The notes below the pieces were generated by a model. That model saw nothing but the letters and a program-made list of their open reading frames with translations. It made no database searches and was not told the origin of the DNA. The position numbers and the translations under genes are program-made. This document shows, one piece after another, positions 20,232 through 26,223 of a stretch of 26,223 nt of DNA (position 1 is the first letter of the stretch; every line of letters begins with the position of its first letter). Source of the DNA: a virus. The stretch lies in the IMG/VR virus record IMGVR_UViG_3300009124_000085, positions 1-26,223 of that record; one strand, 5' to 3'.

Positions 20232-22916
20232 CTACCCAACAAAGGATATAGCTGACTCTGGGTCTAATTCGTTTACGCGCCCGTTGGGTAGTGTTCCCCA
20301 ACCAGAAGCAACCCGCTGTTCATCTGTTGCCGCGTCGTAGTCGGGATACCCCGGCGAGACGACCGTGCCAATAGGTTTATACCACGGCGGAGCTATCTGC
20401 GCCTCTATGCGGATGCGCGTGTCGTCTGGGGTCATCTCTTGCACCCCTAACACCACCCACTTCTGCGTGAGCCGGTAGATACTCGCACCCGTTGAAAATG
20501 CTTGAGCCTTTGATCCAAACTGTGCGCGACTAACGGTTATGCGAGCATTCACAGAATCAACTGCGGTGATTAGCATACCTTCGGGCGGGGTTGAATTTGA
20601 CTCTTGGAGGTAAATATAATCATTTACGCGGAGAAGTCCCGCCTCGCCCGGTGTTACATCAATCTCTGTCTCAACTGCGTCAACGGCCTCGGTCGTTTCT
20701 GTAATCTGTCGCGCTCTCTGGCTTGCTTTTAGCTTTGGATGGTCAAGAAGCATAAAGTCGCCGGGTTGCACCCGTATGCCGTCGTGCATCAATGAAAACG
20801 TGATACGGTCGCGTGGTTGCGAGAACCATTCAAGGCAGTGGTCTTTGAATAGTTCAGCGGTTGACTCGTCGCGCATGAACTGGCTTATATACCCGCCGTC
20901 ATCAAGAAAGGTTCTCTGTCTGTTCCCCCCTAATGCGTTTACGGCCTTGTAGGCTTGCTGAGATGAGAACGCCAAATCGTCTATATTAGGGCCGATATAA
21001 TACGCAACAGAGGAAAGCGTGGTCACTGCGCCGCCATCAACAGCGGTTAATGTCAAGACGGTCTCACTGACGATAGACGAAACTGTATAGAGCTTGTCGC
21101 CGGATACATATACATGCTCGCCAACAATTACGTCATCTGTCTGAAAAGTCGCAGACGCGTCGGTCAGTGTTGCGCCCGTCTCGGCGGTGTTTGCCGTTCC
21201 AGAAATCCTAAACTGGCCGCTTGCTATTTTTGCCCGTTGAGGCACTCCCGTGGCGGGATGGACAGCATACCGTATAGCAATCTCGTTGTAAATGTCGGAA
21301 GCGTTGACGGGTTCAACCTCAAGGTCGTATTGCTGTTGCATCGGGTTGTCAATCGGCCCGACTACGGGCGCGTGATACCCGCCAGTAAAAAAATGTTCCG
21401 GCGTTCTGTCCTTGTCCATTGCCGCGCAGTGGAACTTTCCGGCGGTGCTGTAGAGCATCAACCCCGCCTCGAAACAGAACGAGTCGAGAAACTGGTCGGA
21501 CACCTGTTGCCGCATCACAAAGTCAAAATACCAGTCCGTGCGAGATGCCGCCGCCGCCGCAAAAGAGGTCGCGTCAATCTTGGTTTCTTCAAGGTTGTTT
21601 AGATTCTTCCCGCGAAGCAGTGCCTCCAAAATATATACAGGGTTACGCAACACAGACCCGCCACCCCCGACGACCGCAGACCCGTCTTTGTAAAATGAGG
21701 ACGAGTCAACCCAACCCTGTAGCGTTTGGTATATTTCCGGCTCTTGCTCAACCAACGATAGGAAGTCGTCAAACTCAATCTTTATTGATGCTTCCTCAAT
21801 CCGGGTCTCTGGGAATGGCGACCGGCGGCGGATCTCTAAATGGAGATTGGCAACGCTTGACCAATCGCTATAATCTCCCAACGTGAGGGAATAGGTAGAG
21901 TCCCCCGATGCTGTAGCGTTGGATGCTATCGGGGTTACGTCCGAAACCGTAGTATCGTATAGGTACCACTCATAAACGCCCGTGCTTGATTTTATATATA
22001 GAGAGACACTTGTCATTGTGCCAATCTTAGGCAAGCCAGAAAACCACACGCGCAGGTTGTTGGAGTCTATAGAGACGTATGAGGAGTCGCCTGGAGGGAT
22101 ACAATCATACCAATTTGTATATCCGTTGCCGGGAAAAGGTCTGGTCGGTCGTGCGAATGTGATTCGCTCTGGATCGTCAAGCGTTATAACCCTGTCGGTG
22201 ATTGACGCGTTGACAATCTGCGCGAACTTTTCCGCTTGAGGATACCATTGATAAATATAATTCGTCCCCACAAGTTGATGCTCTGAGGCGATGGCCTTAA
22301 GCGCAAACTTGTCAACCATTCGCGCAGGGGCCAAGCTGACAATATCACCCGCCCGGAGATCGTCGGGCGTTTCGTTATGGTTGCCGAAGGCTTCTGGTAT
22401 CACTGCGCCGAGCGAGTAGGCGAACGGATACGTTACAGGGTCGAGGAGTTTGCTTGGTATTTGTTTTAGTTCGGCCTTGCTGTCGTCCTTTAGGCGTAAC
22501 GTCCACACGTTGTTCCGTGTGCTGTTCCGCTCAATAACGCCGCGAAAGACCTCTATGCGGTCGGCTTCAACCTCGGAGCCTGTCGGGAAGATGAAATAGA
22601 CATACACCTCGTCATTGCTTATTACGTGCGTGTCCGTTATGGTAGACTCGCCGCCCTCGTCGCGGAGTCGAATGGTAGAGGTGGCAACAGGGCCGAGACC
22701 GCCCTGCTCTTTCACGCGTAACATGCCGAGGTCGATTCCTCGCTCGGCTATGATGCCCTCGTAGGTGCTGGACGAGAGCGTATAGGGACGCGAAGCCCAC
22801 CGCTTTGTTGTCGTAGACGCACCGTATTGGTCAAGGGTCGCCACAACCATCCAAACGCCCTTGACCCCATCCTTGACGCGCTCGGCCTCCTGTGCGCTTG
22901 TTAGCGTCCGCGCCAT
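20232..22916 (-). CDS. Large tail-tip / baseplate hub-like protein
   Basis: An 894-residue structural protein between the small tail protein and the fibre, the usual place of the tail-associated hub. The N-terminal ~150 residues are beta-rich (KRWASRPYTLSSSTYEGIIA, GLGPVATSTIRLRDEGG). A middle part (SVADLHLEIRR-like stretch near 355 and FDFVMRQQVSDQFLDSFCFE near 480-500) precedes EVEPVNASDIYNEIAIRYAV, a pattern I associate with phage tail-tip proteins. An SH3-like insertion (SASVSGDKLYTVSS region) and a beta-rich C-terminus follow. It would link tube and fibre and may open the cell surface, but no lytic domain is visible. Its ATG overlaps the preceding stop by one base (TAATG). Confidence 0.75.
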   Translation of the reverse strand: MARTLTSAQEAERVKDGVKGVWMVVATLDQYGASTTTKRWASRPYTLSSSTYEGIIAERGIDLGMLRVKEQGGLGPVATSTIRLRDEGGESTITDTHVISNDEVYVYFIFPTGSEVEADRIEVFRGVIERNSTRNNVWTLRLKDDSKAELKQIPSKLLDPVTYPFAYSLGAVIPEAFGNHNETPDDLRAGDIVSLAPARMVDKFALKAIASEHQLVGTNYIYQWYPQAEKFAQIVNASITDRVITLDDPERITFARPTRPFPGNGYTNWYDCIPPGDSSYVSIDSNNLRVWFSGLPKIGTMTSVSLYIKSSTGVYEWYLYDTTVSDVTPIASNATASGDSTYSLTLGDYSDWSSVANLHLEIRRRSPFPETRIEEASIKIEFDDFLSLVEQEPEIYQTLQGWVDSSSFYKDGSAVVGGGGSVLRNPVYILEALLRGKNLNNLEETKIDATSFAAAAASRTDWYFDFVMRQQVSDQFLDSFCFEAGLMLYSTAGKFHCAAMDKDRTPEHFFTGGYHAPVVGPIDNPMQQQYDLEVEPVNASDIYNEIAIRYAVHPATGVPQRAKIASGQFRISGTANTAETGATLTDASATFQTDDVIVGEHVYVSGDKLYTVSSIVSETVLTLTAVDGGAVTTLSSVAYYIGPNIDDLAFSSQQAYKAVNALGGNRQRTFLDDGGYISQFMRDESTAELFKDHCLEWFSQPRDRITFSLMHDGIRVQPGDFMLLDHPKLKASQRARQITETTEAVDAVETEIDVTPGEAGLLRVNDYIYLQESNSTPPEGMLITAVDSVNARITVSRAQFGSKAQAFSTGASIYRLTQKWVVLGVQEMTPDDTRIRIEAQIAPPWYKPIGTVVSPGYPDYDAATDEQRVASGWGTLPNGRVNELDPESAISFVG

Positions 22917-23287
22917 TAGGCAACCTCTGCCAGTTGAACCTCAACCGCGTAGGAGTCATAATCGACGAGCCGCGCCCGTTCGATTCCACCTGTATATTTT
23001 ACGGTGTAGTCGTCGCCGTTTTCGTCGGTGTATGTCACCTCGGTAGATGCGCCGGAAACGGTCGTATACCAAAACGTCTTGAGGGTTGTATAGTTGCTCG
23101 CGCTCAAACTTTGCCACGCCAACGTCCACCGCTTAAGCTCGCCCGACCCGCGAGTGATTGACGTAATGCGCCCACCCATCGCTTGCTGTATGGACTGGTC
23201 GAGGAACGCGAACGCTTGCCCCGGATAGTCTGGAGCGGGTAGCGTGACGGACGGGTTGGTGCCGTCGTCAAAAGTTATGTTTGCCAT
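22916..23287 (-). CDS. Minor tail protein (123 aa)
   Basis: ATG 23287 follows GGAAGGG by about 9 nt. The protein is beta-rich: MANITFDDGTNPSVTLPAPD, ITSITRGSGELKRWTLAWQS, then TTLKTFWYTTVSG and YTVKYTGGIERARLVDYDSY, ending VEVQLAEVA. Its size and position (just downstream of the tape measure, upstream of the hub) match lambda gpM or a short distal tail protein. It probably sits at the tail tip between tube and hub. Stop and next start overlap (TAATG). Confidence 0.7.
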   Translation of the reverse strand: MANITFDDGTNPSVTLPAPDYPGQAFAFLDQSIQQAMGGRITSITRGSGELKRWTLAWQSLSASNYTTLKTFWYTTVSGASTEVTYTDENGDDYTVKYTGGIERARLVDYDSYAVEVQLAEVA

Positions 23288-23290
23288 CTG

Positions 23291-26223
23291 TTAAGCCCTT
23301 CCACTGGTAAAACCCAACCTTTGCGGCTCGTCATAGGAGCGGTCGCCTATGGCCTCTTTTACCGCGCTGTTGATCGCTTCACTAATTCCCGACGCGTCAA
23401 AGTCTATTAGATTTGTGACGTTTACAGGCACAACCGGAATATTATTTAATACAGAATTTAGGCCCGTTGTTATGTTCGGCACCATATCAGCAAATAGGGA
23501 AAAGAAATCAAGAGCCGAAGGGGGAGAAAATAGCTGGGCTGCTGTGAATTGTGCTTTGCCTGTAATCTCTATAAAGCCCGGAGTTCCGAAATTATACTCT
23601 AAAGGACGAAACCCAGCCTCTCGCGTGTTTTTGGAAATAAGCCACCCTCTAAAAATATCTGACCAATCATCAAGCGCGTATTTCCCTGTAATCTTTATGC
23701 GGTCGTTAAAATTGACAGGTAGTTTGTCGCGCCCATCGTAGACGGGGCCATAAAACATCTGGTCATAGTCGTCAATTTTACGCTTCCAGATATGCAACCT
23801 GTGGGAACCGTTGAAATCTATTTCTGGCTTTTCTGTCCCATCCCACACAGGGCCGTAAAGCATTTGGTCGTAGTCGTCAATCAAACGCTTCCAAATATGC
23901 AACTTATGCGAGCCGTTAAAATCTATCTCTGGCTTTTCTGTTCCATCCCATACAGGGCCGTAGAGGAGCTGATCCCAGTGATCTATTTCTTTTCGTATGA
24001 TTACGAGATTCTCGCCCGAATAGTCAACCGTTAGCGGTTGGGTCGTTGCTGTTGTAACCTGCGCCGCTGTTGTCGTCGCCGCAGTCCCCCCTGTGGTGGT
24101 CGTTGTCGCGGCTGTAGTCGATGCACCCGCACCGCCACCGCCGCCCGTTAGAGCGGCCCCTGCGCGGCCCATATACTGAAGTTGACGCACGGCCTGTTGA
24201 AAGCGGTTATACGCGGCGCGTTGTTCGAATACATCGCTCCCTGCGCGGCGAAACTCCTGCGACAACTGGGTGCGGAGCGCGATCTCTTGCGCGTTGATGC
24301 GCAGACGGGTCGCGGCTTGCTCTGCCGCACTGAGTCGGTCCACTGCGGTTGTGGCATCCTCTGCGCTGTCTCGCAGATGGTCAAAAGCCTCGGAAGTGTC
24401 AAAAAACTGTGTGGCGACCTCGGCAAACGATCCAGTATCCCCGAAGGTTTGCAGGAAAATCTTTTCAAACTCATCAAACGAACCAAAACTTGCCTCAACT
24501 GCCGCCACAAAACGCTGCTCACTATATGCTACACTATCCGCAAAATCTTCTAAGGTGCCACCCACGCCCAACACGTCAAACTCGGCCAAAATATCAAAGA
24601 TACGCCGCACCGCATCGGCTTGCGTTTCGGGCAAGTCGTTTATCGCTCCGGTCACATTGCCTATATCAATCGCACCTTGATTGAGTAGCGCGAAAAAATC
24701 TTCAAAGACCGTAAAGATTCTTTGCTGTCCCTGCGCTATATCTTCAAAGAAAAGACTTTCAATAACAGATTGAGCCGAGCGATCTGCTTGCTCTAATGCC
24801 CTATTTAAATCCTCCAACGCTCGCCTTGCTTTTTCTCCCGAGTCACTTATGCCGAAAAAAGTGTCGAGCAGTAGAAACAGGCCATTAGCTACCGAGGTGA
24901 TTTGTGCGGCAACATTGCCGGAGGTAAACGCGTCGTATATGTCTTGACCGGCATCAGCAAACTCGGCCAGTTCTGGGCTTATCCTACGCAGTGCGTCGAT
25001 AGTCGCATCTATTGCCGCTGACTCTATTTCTCGCGCCGTGCTGACGTTTTTTAAATTTTGCTCAAAGTCAAAAACGCGCTCATCGACTGAAACCGACGCA
25101 GGGCCAACAAGACTCGGCCCTGTTGCGGGCCGCCTTGTTGGACGCGGCCCCGTTGTAGCCGGTCGGGTTTTCAATCCTTCAATGAATGCTTCCTTTACAA
25201 GTTCCGTCTCTGCTTTCACTGTTGTGGCAAGGGCTTTAAATCCCTCACTCACCTCAAACGCTATTTGATCGGCGGTTGGCGGTTGCTCGCCTTCCGGCAG
25301 GGTTGTAGTTGCTTGGACGGCCCTGCCATATAACCCCGTCGCCCCGCCGGTTAGTAGCCCTAAAATACCTTGCAAGGCTATTTGCGGTCGGTCTGAGAGC
25401 GCATCTAAGCCCTCTGCAATACCTAACAGGGACGTTGCAAACTTATCACTAACCCCTGCCGACTCGTCAATCTTACTGACCAATTTAGTGAGGCTATTGG
25501 TAACAGTCGTCAACGACTGCCCAATGGTCGCGGAGGTTTGTCCGAACTCCGTCCGCACGGCCCCCTGTTGGGTCTGTATGGCCTTTACGACCGTCTCGCT
25601 TGTCAATGCCCCCTCTGCGCCTAACGCCCTCAGTTGGCCGATTGAGACCCCTATGCCGTCTGCTATGGCTCGCGCCAAGCGCGGGGTCTGCTCAAGGACC
25701 GAGTTTAGTTCTTCGCCGCGTAGCGTCCCCGACGCGATGCCTTGCCCTAACTGGAGCAGGGCCGCGCTCGCCGCATCCGCCGACGCGCCCGAGATCGTAA
25801 TAGCCTGTGAGATGGTTTCTGTAATATCAACAAGCTCTCTCTGGGTTAGCCCTAACTCTTCTGAGGACCGAGCGAGGCGCGAGTAGAGGTCAACCGTCTG
25901 GTCAAAACCCACGCGGCTCTTTTGCGAAACCTCAAAAAGTTGTTGTTGTGCCAAGCCGAGCGCATACGTCGAGTCCGTTACGAGTTTGAGCCTGTTATTT
26001 ATCTGGGTGGATACGTCGAGAAGATCAAAGAATTGTTTGACAACAACGGAAGTCCCAACAGCGGCAAACGCACCTTTCAGCGCGGTAAAGTTGCGACCCA
26101 TGCCGCCCGTGGCATCACTGGCCTTTTTCGCCTTCCCTGCGAGCGTGTCAAACTCGCGCCCGGCCTTGTCCGCACTGCGGCCCGTCTCTTTTAGTTCGTC
26201 CTTGAGGCGGTCAAAGTTGTCGT
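23291..26223 (-). CDS. Tape measure protein, 5' end outside window
   Basis: The frame is open to the right edge, so at least 976 residues are visible and the true start is missing; an ATG at 26101 is probably internal. The N-terminal part (FFDLLDVSTQINNRLKLVTD, GLAQQQLFEVSQKSRVGFDQ, GTLRGEELNSVLEQTPRLAR, IADGIGVSIGQLRALGAEGA) matches the tape-measure N-terminal domain (TIGR02675 type). A long helical middle follows. Then come an Ala/Thr/Gly-rich stretch, two near-identical 35-residue repeats with a diverged third, and a hydrophobic region near the end (SALDFFSLFADMVPNITTGL). It sets tail length inside the tube and probably inserts into the host membrane during ejection. The window holds no tail assembly chaperone, which should lie to the right. 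Confidence 0.9.
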   Translation of the reverse strand, partial: DNFDRLKDELKETGRSADKAGREFDTLAGKAKKASDATGGMGRNFTALKGAFAAVGTSVVVKQFFDLLDVSTQINNRLKLVTDSTYALGLAQQQLFEVSQKSRVGFDQTVDLYSRLARSSEELGLTQRELVDITETISQAITISGASADAASAALLQLGQGIASGTLRGEELNSVLEQTPRLARAIADGIGVSIGQLRALGAEGALTSETVVKAIQTQQGAVRTEFGQTSATIGQSLTTVTNSLTKLVSKIDESAGVSDKFATSLLGIAEGLDALSDRPQIALQGILGLLTGGATGLYGRAVQATTTLPEGEQPPTADQIAFEVSEGFKALATTVKAETELVKEAFIEGLKTRPATTGPRPTRRPATGPSLVGPASVSVDERVFDFEQNLKNVSTAREIESAAIDATIDALRRISPELAEFADAGQDIYDAFTSGNVAAQITSVANGLFLLLDTFFGISDSGEKARRALEDLNRALEQADRSAQSVIESLFFEDIAQGQQRIFTVFEDFFALLNQGAIDIGNVTGAINDLPETQADAVRRIFDILAEFDVLGVGGTLEDFADSVAYSEQRFVAAVEASFGSFDEFEKIFLQTFGDTGSFAEVATQFFDTSEAFDHLRDSAEDATTAVDRLSAAEQAATRLRINAQEIALRTQLSQEFRRAGSDVFEQRAAYNRFQQAVRQLQYMGRAGAALTGGGGGAGASTTAATTTTTGGTAATTTAAQVTTATTQPLTVDYSGENLVIIRKEIDHWDQLLYGPVWDGTEKPEIDFNGSHKLHIWKRLIDDYDQMLYGPVWDGTEKPEIDFNGSHRLHIWKRKIDDYDQMFYGPVYDGRDKLPVNFNDRIKITGKYALDDWSDIFRGWLISKNTREAGFRPLEYNFGTPGFIEITGKAQFTAAQLFSPPSALDFFSLFADMVPNITTGLNSVLNNIPVVPVNVTNLIDFDASGISEAINSAVKEAIGDRSYDEPQRLGFTSGRA
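23768..23977 (-). repeat. Two 105-bp tandem repeats inside the tape measure gene
   Basis: Units at about 23873-23977 and 23768-23872 encode nearly identical 35-residue blocks built around LYGPVWDGTEKPEIDFNGSH and LHIWKR. A third, diverged unit (YGPVYDGRDKLPVNFN) follows. The tandem arrangement suggests recent duplication and possible length variation between relatives. Confidence 0.85.

Overview
This window is part of a tailed double-stranded DNA bacteriophage genome. It encodes terminase, portal, scaffold, a P22 gp5-like coat protein, a tape measure, tail-tip proteins and a tail fibre with a self-processing chaperone domain. A tape measure without sheath genes suggests a siphovirus-like particle. 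No integrase is visible, but a small repressor-like HTH gene sits opposite the early promoter, so a temperate or formerly temperate lifestyle is possible. I cannot name the host. Standard Shine-Dalgarno sites and sigma70-type promoters indicate a bacterium with ordinary initiation signals.

Layout. (1) 1-6753, minus strand: M15 peptidase, small and large terminase, portal, head morphogenesis protein, scaffold and coat protein, running off the left edge. (2) 6754-7590: a long AT-rich non-coding control region. It holds five exact copies of a 12-bp motif in both orientations, an 18-bp palindrome pair, and a tandemly duplicated terminator. (3) 7591-7973: a lambda-like divergent switch, with a leftward repressor gene (apparently leaderless) facing a strong rightward promoter with a palindromic operator. 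(4) 7982-15485, plus strand: early genes. These are small unknown proteins, regulators, a possible structured RNA, a putative ssDNA-binding protein, a RusA-like resolvase, a PrimPol-helicase, a cytosine methyltransferase with a convincing overprinted ORF, a TubC-like protein and an HNH/recombinase-domain fusion. A strong terminator ends the block. (5) 15547-26223, minus strand: tape measure, tail proteins, fibre, several small membrane or basic proteins and a metallophosphoesterase.

Both late blocks run leftward. The genes normally found between coat protein and tape measure are missing exactly where the left block exits and the right block enters. This fits one late transcription unit on a circularly permuted genome, with the window cut inside it.

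The most interesting points are: the overprinted 159-codon frame with its own ribosome site inside the methyltransferase gene; the duplicated promoter-operator cassette with the leaderless repressor; the ACTTGGTGAC repeat cluster; a 110-nt structured non-coding element closed by a 13-bp stem; and a stereotyped ACCGAGGAG translation signal used by early genes but not late genes. All family assignments come from reading motifs by eye; no database search was run.
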